Position numbers and translations under genes: made by a program. From assembly GCF_003201105.1 (NCBI RefSeq), contig NZ_QICJ01000003.1, positions 434,001 through 498,000 on the forward strand: a DNA stretch of 64,000 nt, written 5' to 3'. The stretch comes from Dyella sp. AtDHG13. GTDB lineage: Bacteria; Pseudomonadota; Gammaproteobacteria; Xanthomonadales; Rhodanobacteraceae. Shown piece by piece: positions 43,588 through 51,673 of this stretch (position 1 is the first letter of the stretch; each line of letters opens with the position of its first letter). Below the pieces are notes generated by a model, which saw nothing but the letters and a program-made list of their open reading frames with translations, had not been told where the DNA came from and did no database searches.

Positions 43588-45261
43588 ATGTTCCCACTGG
43601 GGAAGCATCGAACTTTGATGAAGTCGCTGGGCACGATCGTGGCCACGGCGGTCCTCGCCGCGGCAGCATTCACCATGCAGCCACCCGCGGTGCACGCGCA
43701 GTCGTCCGCCGGATCGTCGGATGCGTCGGCAAGCGGCAAGAAGCCGAACGTGCTCGTCATCTTTGGCGATGACGTCGGCATCGCCAACATCAGCGCCTAC
43801 ACCATGGGCATGGTGGGCTACCGCACGCCCAACATCGATCGCATCGCGCGCGAAGGCATGATCTTCACCGACTACTACGGTGAAAACAGCTGCACCGCGG
43901 GCCGATCCACCTTCATCACCGGCCAGGCAACGCTGCGCACGGGCCTCTCGAAGGTCGGCGTGCCGGGTTCGCCTGTCGGCCTGCAGGATCGTGATGTCAC
44001 CATCGCGCAGGTGCTCAAGTCCATGGGCTACGGCACGGCGCAGTTCGGCAAGAACCACCTAGGCGACCAGGATCGCTTCCTGCCGACCAAGCACGGCTTC
44101 GACGAGTTCTTCGGCAACCTCTATCACCTCAACGCCGAGCAGGAGCCGGAGCAGCCCTACTGGCCCTCCAACAACCCGGCATTCATCAAGGCCTACAATC
44201 CGCGCGGCGTGATCCACTCGTACGCGGACGGCAAGATCGAGGACACCGGCCCGCTCACGACCAAGCGCATGGAGACCATCGACGACGAAACTACCGGTGC
44301 GGCGATCTCCTACATCAAGAAGCAGGCGGACGCGAAGCAGCCGTTCTTTGTGTGGATGAACTTCACGCGCATGCACATGTTCACGCACATCCGTCCCGAG
44401 TATCACGGCAAGGCGGGCCTGGGCGCCGGCCAGGACTACGCCGACGGCATGTGGGAAATGGACCAGAACGTCGGCAAGCTGCTGAAGACGCTGGATGAGG
44501 CGGGCGTCACCAAGGACACCATCGTCATCTTCACCACCGACAACGGCCCGAACTTCTTCACCTGGCCGGATGCCGCCAATTCGCCGTTCCGCAGCGAAAA
44601 GGACTCCACCTGGGAAGGCGCCTTCCGCGTGCCGGGCATGGTCCGCTGGCCGGGTCATATCCGCCCCAATACCGTGAGCAACGAGATGATCTCGGGCCTG
44701 GACTGGTTCCCCACCCTGGTCGCGGCCGCGGGTGACCCGAACATCACCGACAAGCTGCTCAAGGGCACCAGCATTAGCGGCAAGAACTTCAAGGTGCATC
44801 TGGACGGGTACAACTTCCTGCCCTACCTGACCGGCCAGGCCAACGAAGGCCCACGCAAGGAGTTCTTCTACTTCGATGACGACGCGCAGCTGATGGCCGT
44901 GCGTTTCGACACGAAGACGCCGGGCGCGACGCGCTCCACCGCGTGGAAGGTGCAGTTCTGCGAACAGCGTGCGCCGGGCGGCGTGCAGATCTGGATGGAA
45001 CCCTTCACCTGCCTGCGTACGCCGAAGCTGTTCAACCTGCGCATGGACCCGTATGAGCGCGCCGACGTGGGTCCGACCAACAACTACTACGCCTGGCTGG
45101 TCAACAACGACTACCTGATGGCCGAAGGCGTCATGCACACGGTCAAGTTCCTCCAGACGTTCAAGGAATATCCGCCCAGCCAGATCCCCGCCTCGTTCAC
45201 CATCGACCAGGCGACGGAAGCACTGAAGCGGCAGTTGCAGGAAAAGCAGGCAAGCAAGTAA
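43588..45261 (+). CDS. arylsulfatase, exported (copy 2)
   Basis: 557 residues from ATG 43588 (AAGGAG 7-12 nt upstream). It matches copy 1 along the whole length, including the signal peptide layout, FGDDVGIANISAYTMGMVGY, Cys102 in ENSCTAGRSTFITGQ, FGKNHLGDQDRF and the C-terminal FKEYPPSQIPASFTIDQA. Differences cluster in the 440-510 region and in the linker after the signal. A recent local duplication with the small unknown gene between the copies. Own terminator and probably own promoter, so the two copies may be expressed under different conditions. Confidence 0.93.
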   Translation: MFPLGKHRTLMKSLGTIVATAVLAAAAFTMQPPAVHAQSSAGSSDASASGKKPNVLVIFGDDVGIANISAYTMGMVGYRTPNIDRIAREGMIFTDYYGENSCTAGRSTFITGQATLRTGLSKVGVPGSPVGLQDRDVTIAQVLKSMGYGTAQFGKNHLGDQDRFLPTKHGFDEFFGNLYHLNAEQEPEQPYWPSNNPAFIKAYNPRGVIHSYADGKIEDTGPLTTKRMETIDDETTGAAISYIKKQADAKQPFFVWMNFTRMHMFTHIRPEYHGKAGLGAGQDYADGMWEMDQNVGKLLKTLDEAGVTKDTIVIFTTDNGPNFFTWPDAANSPFRSEKDSTWEGAFRVPGMVRWPGHIRPNTVSNEMISGLDWFPTLVAAAGDPNITDKLLKGTSISGKNFKVHLDGYNFLPYLTGQANEGPRKEFFYFDDDAQLMAVRFDTKTPGATRSTAWKVQFCEQRAPGGVQIWMEPFTCLRTPKLFNLRMDPYERADVGPTNNYYAWLVNNDYLMAEGVMHTVKFLQTFKEYPPSQIPASFTIDQATEALKRQLQEKQASK

Positions 45262-45274
45262 TCCGCTCGCCCGG

Positions 45275-45310
45275 AAGCGGATGGCGTCATGGCCATCCGC
45301 TTTCGTTTTT
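45275..45310 (+). terminator. intrinsic terminator after sulfatase copy 2
   Basis: An 11-bp perfect stem (AAGCGGATGGC with GCCATCCGCTT) around GTCATG, followed by TCGTTTTT. Confidence 0.9.
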
Positions 45311-45396
45311 CCGAGCGTTGTTCATTTTTACCTAAGTAGCGTGTGGCTCCGTGATTCCTCCCTATACTCGGGAGCATCCAGCTTTGCGCGAGACAC

Positions 45397-47919
45397 ATGC
45401 ACGCCATGAAGCCTCCACGTGTTGGACAACATGCCTTCGTCGCCGCGTCCACCGTTTCTTCGGCGAGGGCTTGGGCGGCAGGGCTGCTCTTCGGTTCCGG
45501 CGCTGCGTCGCTGGTGTACCAATTGCTCTGGATCAAGCAGCTTTCTTTGGTGGTCGGCGTGGAGGTGTACGCCGTCACCATCGCGGTAAGCGCATTCTTT
45601 GGCGGGCTCGCCGTCGGCGGCGCATGGCTGGGCCGCGTGGCCGACCAGGTGACGCGCCCCCTGCGGCTCTATGCCTGGCTGGAAGGCGGCATCGCCTTGC
45701 TGGCGGTAGCGTCGACGGTCTTGCTGGCGCACAGCGCCGCACCGTTCGCCTACCTTGAACAGCACGTCGGCTGGCTGGCGTGGCTGCTGCCCTTTTCCTT
45801 GGTGGGCGTGCCGGCGGTCGCCATGGGCGGCACGCTGCCCGTGCTCGTTCGCGCCAGCACGCATCACAGCGTGGCGGGTACGGGCGGGCGCCTCTACGCG
45901 GCCAACACGGCAGGAGCGATTGCGGGCGTGCTGCTCGCGCCTTTCGTGTTGCTGCCTGCGCTTGGTGTGCAGGGCTCGGCGCTGGCCGCCGGGGCTATCA
46001 ACCTGCTGGTGGCCGCTGTCGCGCTGTTGCTGGATCGACGCCTTTCGCCCGTCCATCCCTCCGCTACGGCGGAAGTCGCGCCACCGCCGCGCTCGGCCCG
46101 ACTGGCCTTGGCGCTCTATGCCATCGCGGGAGGCATCGCACTCGGCTACGAGGTGATCTGGTCGCAGACCGTGGTGCAGTTCATGAGCACGCGCGCGTTC
46201 GCGTTCGCCATGATGCTGGCCGTCTATCTGCTGGGCCTGATGATGGGCAGCGCGATCTATGCGCGCTACGCCGACCGCGTACGCAATGCGTGGACGGCCT
46301 TCGGCATCCTGATCGCGCTGGCCGGCCTGGTGGCCGTGTTGCAGGTGGGTCTGCTCGGCGCGTGGCTGCCGGCGCTGCAGGCTGCGATGGCCCAGGCCGC
46401 CAGCACGCTCACCGGCAGCCGCCTGGTCGCCATGTGCGCGCGCTTCGCGGTGGCGGCGGCTGCCTTGGTGCTGCTCCCCACGCTGCTGCTCGGCGCGGCG
46501 TTTCCCGCCGTGCTCCGCCTGTCGGCACAGTCGGAGCGCAGCGGCCGTGGCATCGGCTTCGCGGTGGCGCTCAATACCTTGGGCGGCATCGCGGGCACGG
46601 CATTGACCGGCTTTGTGCTGGTGCCGACCTTCGGGCTGGTGCGTTCACTGGCGCTGTTGGCCCTCGCCGCCGGCCTGGTGGGCATGGTGGCCGCGTTCGC
46701 GGGCACGGCACCGGGCGGTCGCTCGCGCTGGATTGTGGTGGCGACCGGCCTGTGCACGCTGGCGGTCGCGCTTCTCGTGCCGCCGCAGAAGATGGCGCAG
46801 CTGCTCGCCCAGGCGCGCGGCGGCGAGGTCACGTTCTACGAGGAAAGCCGCGGCGGCACCGTGGCCGTGCTGGAGCAGGGGCAGGGCGACAACCGCTTTC
46901 ATCGCCTGTATATCCAGGGCGTGTCCAATTCGGGCGATACCTTGCCATCGCAGCGCTACATGCGCCTGCAGGCGCTGTTGCCGCTCATCATCCATCGTGG
47001 CGAGCCGCATTCGGCGCTGGTGATCGGTTTTGGCACCGGCATTACCGCGGGTGCGCTGTCGCGGTATCCGGGGCTCACCACGCGCGTGTGCGCGGAGCTG
47101 CTTCCCGCCGTGGTGCGTGCGCATGCGCAGTTTCAGGGCAATTACGGCGCCGGCAACGATCCGGGACTGGACATACGCCTGCGCGACGGTCGCCGCGAAC
47201 TGCTGGCCAGCGAGCAGACCTACGACATGATCACCCTGGAGCCACCGCCGCCGTCGGCATCCGGCGTGGTCAATCTCTATTCGCGCGATTTCTACCAGCT
47301 GGCTGCGACGCGTCTCGCGCCGGGTGGCTTGCTGGCGCAATGGCTGCCCCTGCCCACGCAGAACGACGAGGACTCCCGCGCCATGGTGCGCGCCTTCCTC
47401 GACGCGTTTCCCCACGCCACGCTGTGGACGACCGAACTGCACGAAATGCTGCTGATCGGTTCGCGCGATCCCATCGAACTGGACGCCGCGCAGATCGCGC
47501 AACGCTTCAACCAGCCGTCCGTCGCCGGTGCGCTCGGCGAGGTCGGTGTCGGTTCGCCGGCGGCCTTGCTCGCCACCTGGGTGACCGATCGCGCCGGGCT
47601 GGAACGCTACGCAGGCAACACGCCGGCCGTCAACGACGACCACCCGAGCATCGAGTACGCCACCTGGGTGCGCCGCAACGAATTGGTGCGCGTGCTGCCC
47701 GAGCTGGTGGCGTTGCGCACCGAGCCGCCCCTGCGTGGCGCGGATGCGGAGCTGCTCGACGCCATGCATCGCCAGCGCGATGTCCTGCTCGCCTTTTACG
47801 CCTCGGGGCTGGCCGCCTACCAAGGCGATCGCGACCAATGGGCCCAGGCGATGGGCGCCGTCATGCAGGCCGATGGCCAGAACCCGTATTACCGATGGAT
47901 TGCCGGTGGCGATCAGTGA
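45397..47919 (+). CDS. membrane-fused spermidine-synthase-like protein (MFS/SpeE fusion)
   Basis: 840 residues; ATG 45397, with ATG 45406 also possible. About 12-14 hydrophobic segments fill the first 480 residues (GASLVYQLLWIKQLSLVVG, FFGGLAVGGAWLGRV, LGYEVIWSQTVVQFM). A soluble Rossmann methyltransferase-like domain follows: SALVIGFGTGITAGAL, RDGRRELLASEQTYDMITLE and NLYSRDFYQLAATRLAPGG. Where true spermidine synthases have an acidic DSSDP motif this protein has LEPPPPSASG, so aminopropyl transfer is doubtful. Ends 31 bp before the MoxR gene and may be co-transcribed. Confidence 0.85.
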   Translation: MHAMKPPRVGQHAFVAASTVSSARAWAAGLLFGSGAASLVYQLLWIKQLSLVVGVEVYAVTIAVSAFFGGLAVGGAWLGRVADQVTRPLRLYAWLEGGIALLAVASTVLLAHSAAPFAYLEQHVGWLAWLLPFSLVGVPAVAMGGTLPVLVRASTHHSVAGTGGRLYAANTAGAIAGVLLAPFVLLPALGVQGSALAAGAINLLVAAVALLLDRRLSPVHPSATAEVAPPPRSARLALALYAIAGGIALGYEVIWSQTVVQFMSTRAFAFAMMLAVYLLGLMMGSAIYARYADRVRNAWTAFGILIALAGLVAVLQVGLLGAWLPALQAAMAQAASTLTGSRLVAMCARFAVAAAALVLLPTLLLGAAFPAVLRLSAQSERSGRGIGFAVALNTLGGIAGTALTGFVLVPTFGLVRSLALLALAAGLVGMVAAFAGTAPGGRSRWIVVATGLCTLAVALLVPPQKMAQLLAQARGGEVTFYEESRGGTVAVLEQGQGDNRFHRLYIQGVSNSGDTLPSQRYMRLQALLPLIIHRGEPHSALVIGFGTGITAGALSRYPGLTTRVCAELLPAVVRAHAQFQGNYGAGNDPGLDIRLRDGRRELLASEQTYDMITLEPPPPSASGVVNLYSRDFYQLAATRLAPGGLLAQWLPLPTQNDEDSRAMVRAFLDAFPHATLWTTELHEMLLIGSRDPIELDAAQIAQRFNQPSVAGALGEVGVGSPAALLATWVTDRAGLERYAGNTPAVNDDHPSIEYATWVRRNELVRVLPELVALRTEPPLRGADAELLDAMHRQRDVLLAFYASGLAAYQGDRDQWAQAMGAVMQADGQNPYYRWIAGGDQ

Positions 47920-47950
47920 TGGCCGCCGGGCAAGGGAGCCGAGAGAACAC

Positions 47951-48931
47951 ATGAACCCCAGAGAGGCTGTTGCCACCCTGCAAACACAGATGGAAGCGTC
48001 CATCATCGGCCAGCGCGACCTGATCCGGCAGATGATCGTCGGCTTGCTGGCGAATGGACACCTGTTGCTGGAAAGCCTGCCCGGCCTCGCCAAGACGCGC
48101 GCGGTCAAGAGCATGGCCAGGAATCTCGACACCGAGATGCGGCGCATCCAGTTCACGCCCGACTTGCTGCCTTCGGACATCACCGGCACGGAAGTGCTGC
48201 ATCAGCAGGACGGCCAGAACATCTTCCAGTTCCAGCCCGGCCCCATCTTCGGCAACGTCATCCTGGCCGACGAGATCAACCGCGCGCCGGCCAAGGTGCA
48301 GGCAGCCCTGCTGGAGGCCATGGAGGAGCGGCAAATCACCGTGGCAGGCACCACGCACAAGATGTCCAACCTGTTCATCGTGATGGCCACGCAGAACCCC
48401 ATCGAACAGGAAGGCACCTACCCCTTGCCGGAGGCGCAGCTGGACCGCTTCCTGCTGAAGGTGCTGGTGGACTATCCGGATCGGGACAGCGAGATCGGCG
48501 TGCTGGAGCTGGTGCGCAACGAAGAAGTGGGAGGCTCGTCCAGCGCCGGCGGCGCGTCCACGCAGCGCATCGAGCCGGCCAGCATCTTCGCGGCGCGTGG
48601 CGAAATCCATGGCGTGCATGTGGCGCCGGCCATCGAGCAATACATCATGGCGCTGGTGGATGCCACGCGGCATCCCGCTTCGTACGACAAGACGCTGGCG
48701 ACGTGGATCCAGATCGGTTCCAGCCCGCGCGGCGGCATCGCCCTGGAACGCACCTCGCGCGTCCATGCATGGCTGGAAGGGCGCGACCACGTCACGCCGG
48801 ACGACGTGCGCGCCATGGTTCATCCCGTGCTGCGTCACCGCATCATGCTTTCCTATGACGCCAGCGCCGAAGGCATTCGCGCCGATCAGGTGATCGACAG
48901 GATTCTGGAACTGGTGGCCGTGCCAGCTTGA
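47951..48931 (+). CDS. MoxR-family AAA+ ATPase
   Basis: 326 residues from ATG 47951 (GAGAG just upstream); the frame is open earlier but only as a shadow of the preceding gene. Walker A is ESLPGLAKT, with Ser in place of the usual first Gly, Walker B is VILADEINRAPAKVQAALLE, and VMATQNPIEQEGTYPLPEAQ then LDRFLLKV is the MoxR signature. MoxR ATPases act as chaperones with VWA-domain proteins, and DUF58, DUF4381 and two VWA genes follow directly. First gene of the Bat-type operon. Confidence 0.94.
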   Translation: MNPREAVATLQTQMEASIIGQRDLIRQMIVGLLANGHLLLESLPGLAKTRAVKSMARNLDTEMRRIQFTPDLLPSDITGTEVLHQQDGQNIFQFQPGPIFGNVILADEINRAPAKVQAALLEAMEERQITVAGTTHKMSNLFIVMATQNPIEQEGTYPLPEAQLDRFLLKVLVDYPDRDSEIGVLELVRNEEVGGSSSAGGASTQRIEPASIFAARGEIHGVHVAPAIEQYIMALVDATRHPASYDKTLATWIQIGSSPRGGIALERTSRVHAWLEGRDHVTPDDVRAMVHPVLRHRIMLSYDASAEGIRADQVIDRILELVAVPA

Positions 48932-48939
48932 GGTACGGG

Positions 48940-49890
48940 ATGACGACAGTACAGGCCAGCGACATCGGTACGGTCTACGTGACTCCCGCGCACCTGGCGC
49001 GCATGGAGTACGACGCGCGCCGCCTGCGCACCACGCCGCATCGCCCGCATCACAGCGTGCTCGCCGGCCGGCATGCCTCGCGCCTGCGCGGACGCGGGCT
49101 CAATTTCGAGGAAATCCGCGCCTACGTGCCCGGCGACGACATCCGCCACCTCGACTGGAAGGTGTCGCTGCGCGTGGGGCATGCCATGGTGCGCTCGTAC
49201 ACCGAAGAGCGCGACCGACCCGCGCTGTTCGTGGTGGACCAGCGCATATCGATGTTCTACGGCACCCGGCGCGCGATGAAATCCGTGGTCGCGGCGGAAG
49301 TGGCCGCGCTGGGAGCGTGGATGACGTTCCAGGCGGGCGATCGCGCCGGCGCCGTGGTGTTCGACGACAGCCAGATCCACAGCCTGCGCGCACGGCGCAG
49401 CCGCTCCAGCGTGCAGGCCGTGCTGGGAGCGCTGGCGCGCAGCAACCAGGCGCTGCGTGCCGACAGCCCCGCGCGCATCAACCCCGCGCAGCTGGATGCG
49501 GCGCTCCGCGCGGCGCTGCATCTGGCCACTCACGATTACCTGGTCTGCATCGTGAGCGATTTCCTCGGTGCGGACGAGGAGACCCTGCAACTGATCCGCG
49601 AGCTGGCGGCACACAACGATGTGGTCGCCGCCCTGGTATTCGATCCCTCCGCGCGCGCCGTGCCCGACAGCGGCAAGCTCGTCGTGACTGAGGGCGAATT
49701 GCAGGTGGAGCTCGATTTCGGCCGCAAGACCATTCGCGAGCCGCTCAGCGCGATGTTCGACCAGCGATTGCAGCAGACCGTGGATCTCGTGCAGCGCTGC
49801 GGCGTGCCTGTGCTGGCGATCGACACCGAGCAGCCTACGCTGCTGCAGATGGCGCGCATGCTCGGCCACTTTGCGCAGATGCGGGGTTAG
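48940..49890 (+). CDS. DUF58 domain protein of the MoxR-VWA operon
   Basis: 316 residues from ATG 48940 (GAGG 8 nt upstream, overlapping the MoxR stop region). The DUF58 core GRGLNFEEIRAYVPGDDIRH followed by LDWKVSLRVGHAMVRSY is intact, then a VWA-like fold with FVVDQRISMFYGTRRAMKSV. DUF58 proteins are standard partners of MoxR ATPases. Its TAG stop (49888-49890) is the first three bases of the palindromic element that fills the gap to the next gene. Confidence 0.93.
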   Translation: MTTVQASDIGTVYVTPAHLARMEYDARRLRTTPHRPHHSVLAGRHASRLRGRGLNFEEIRAYVPGDDIRHLDWKVSLRVGHAMVRSYTEERDRPALFVVDQRISMFYGTRRAMKSVVAAEVAALGAWMTFQAGDRAGAVVFDDSQIHSLRARRSRSSVQAVLGALARSNQALRADSPARINPAQLDAALRAALHLATHDYLVCIVSDFLGADEETLQLIRELAAHNDVVAALVFDPSARAVPDSGKLVVTEGELQVELDFGRKTIREPLSAMFDQRLQQTVDLVQRCGVPVLAIDTEQPTLLQMARMLGHFAQMRG

Positions 49891-50160
49891 GGATGCTCTG
49901 TTCTATCCAGCGCGGGTGGCATGATGTCCCCGACGCCCGCAGGGTGTGGGGCGGGACGCAGCCCAGGCTGGTTGCCTGGGCAAGTCGCGCACCGCGGCCT
50001 GCGGGCGTTGGGGACATCACCCGCAGGGCCGGCTCTGTTTGTCCGCCGCTGCGCGCCGCGCTGTCTCGACAGGCCACCAGCCTGCCTTCGCCAGCGCAAC
50101 ACGCAGCAACGGACAAACAGAACCGGTGACACCCACGTTGAATAGATCAGAGCATCCCTA
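49888..50160. mobile_element. MITE-like nested palindromic element
   Basis: 273 bp bounded by a perfect 13-bp inverted repeat, TAGGGATGCTCTG at the left and CAGAGCATCCCTA at the right, with pairing continuing imperfectly for about 21 bp more. Inside are two long hairpin arms: 49923-49943 with 50000-50019 (GATGTCCCCGACGCCCGCAG type, enclosing GCCCAGG/CCTGGGC) and 50029-50052 with 50102-50125 (CTGTTTGTCCG type, enclosing CTGTC/GACAG). The result is a three-way, cloverleaf-like fold. TA at both ends fits a TA target duplication as in mariner/IS630-type MITEs. No transposase is encoded. Confidence 0.75.
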
Positions 50161-50163
50161 CGC

Positions 50164-50667
50164 ATGTACTGGCTTGCCGATCCCCAGAAAATGGCGTCGA
50201 TTGCGGATCTCAAGGACATCCCCGCGCCGCCGCCGGTTTCCTGGATGCCGCAGACCGCGGGCTGGTGGATCGTCGGATGCATCATCCTGGCGGCGGTGCT
50301 GGCCTACGCGCTGTGGCGATGGCTCAGATGGCGTCGCAATCGTTACCGTCGCGAAGCGCAGGCCGAACTTGCCGCCATCGAGCGTGCCGTGAGTGATCCG
50401 GCCATGCGGAGCGAAGCGCTGGCGGCCATCCCGGCGCTGGTCAAGCGCACCGTGCTCGCCTGGGCGCCGCGTCCGGAAGTGGGGCCGATGAGTGGCGAAG
50501 CGTGGCTGCGCTACCTCGATGGCACCTATGCCGCCGGCGGCTTCGTGCAGGGGCCGGGACGGCAGCTCGACGCGCTGGCCTATGGCGCGAAAAGCATCGG
50601 CGATGACGAACTGTCGTCGCTCATGGCCTTGTTGCATCAATGGATCGACGGCCATGTTGCAGCTTGA
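50164..50667 (+). CDS. DUF4381 domain protein of the MoxR-VWA operon
   Basis: 167 residues. MYWLADPQKMASIADLKDIP then APPPVSWMPQTAGWWIVG is the typical opening of DUF4381, followed by one membrane helix (about 33-52) and a basic cytoplasmic tail with LAAIPALVKRTVLAWAPRPE and GEAWLRYLDGTYAAGGF. Its start lies 3 bp after the palindromic element and has no good ribosome site of its own, unless part of the element serves. It overlaps the next VWA gene by 14 bp. Confidence 0.9.
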   Translation: MYWLADPQKMASIADLKDIPAPPPVSWMPQTAGWWIVGCIILAAVLAYALWRWLRWRRNRYRREAQAELAAIERAVSDPAMRSEALAAIPALVKRTVLAWAPRPEVGPMSGEAWLRYLDGTYAAGGFVQGPGRQLDALAYGAKSIGDDELSSLMALLHQWIDGHVAA

Positions 50668-51670
50668 GTATCCCTGGCTGCTGACCTTGCTGCCGCTGCC
50701 CCTGCTGGCGTGGTGGCTGCTGCCGCCCTATGGGGAACGCACGCGTGCCGTGCGTGTGCCGTTCTTCGATGAACTGGCCGAGGCGACGGGGCAGAAGCCT
50801 GCGCGCGGCGCCGTCGTGTTGCGCGGCAACTGGCTACGCCGCATCCTGGCGCCGCTGTGCTGGGCGTTGCTCGTGCTGGCCCTGGCCGGCCCGCAGCGGT
50901 TGGAGCCGCCGGTGGAGCGCACCGAGGCCGCGCGCGATCTGCTGCTCGCAATCGACCTGTCCGGATCCATGGCCATGCCGGATTTCCTCGATCCGCAAGG
51001 GCAGCGCATTTCCCGCCTGGATGCGGTCAAGGGCGTGGTGGACGAATTCGTGAGGCGCCGCACCACCGATCGCATCGGTCTCATCGTCTTCGGCACCAAT
51101 GCCTTTCCGCAGGCGCCGCTGACGCTGGACCACACCGCCGTGCGCGAGCTGCTGGAGGAACTGCGCGTCGGCATGGCCGGCGAGCAGACCGCCATCGGCG
51201 ACGCCATCGGCGTGGCGGTGAAGATGACCGAGCACTCCAGCCAGCGCGAGCGCGTGCTGATCCTGCTTACCGACGGCAACGACACCGCCGGGCGCATTCC
51301 GGCGGAGAAGGCGGCCGAGATCGGCAAGGCCAACCACATCGTCATCCACACCATCGGCATCGGCGACCCGAACGCCAAGGGCGAGAACCGGGTGGACCTG
51401 GATGCGCTCAAGCGCATTGCCGCCGCCACCGGCGGGCGCAGCTTCCGCGGCGAAAACCGCGAGCAGCTGGCCGACATCTATGCCTTGCTGGATCGCATGA
51501 CGCCCAGCAAGGTGAAGCACTCGGTGTACCGGCCCAAGGTCAAGCTCTACTACGTGCCGCTGGGCGCAGCCTTGCTGCTGATGATCATCTACCACCTGCT
51601 GATGCTCGGCGTCTTTGCGCCGTTTGCGCACCGGCGGGCGTCGCTCGCGCCTGAGCCGTCGGAGAGCTGA
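50654..51670 (+). CDS. VWA-domain membrane protein, BatA-like
   Basis: 338 residues. Two N-terminal membrane helices (LLTLLPLPLLAWWLLPPYG and ILAPLCWALLVLALAG) precede a von Willebrand A domain with an intact MIDAS, D101-L-S103-G-S105 in LLAIDLSGSMAMPDF, plus ILLTDGNDTAGRIP. A C-terminal helix (YYVPLGAALLLMIIYHLLML) follows. It overlaps DUF4381 by 14 bp and is 3 bp from the next gene. BatA-type proteins are periplasmic-facing and work with MoxR in aerotolerance or envelope stress. Confidence 0.93.
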   Translation: MLQLEYPWLLTLLPLPLLAWWLLPPYGERTRAVRVPFFDELAEATGQKPARGAVVLRGNWLRRILAPLCWALLVLALAGPQRLEPPVERTEAARDLLLAIDLSGSMAMPDFLDPQGQRISRLDAVKGVVDEFVRRRTTDRIGLIVFGTNAFPQAPLTLDHTAVRELLEELRVGMAGEQTAIGDAIGVAVKMTEHSSQRERVLILLTDGNDTAGRIPAEKAAEIGKANHIVIHTIGIGDPNAKGENRVDLDALKRIAAATGGRSFRGENREQLADIYALLDRMTPSKVKHSVYRPKVKLYYVPLGAALLLMIIYHLLMLGVFAPFAHRRASLAPEPSES

Positions 51671-51673
51671 GCG

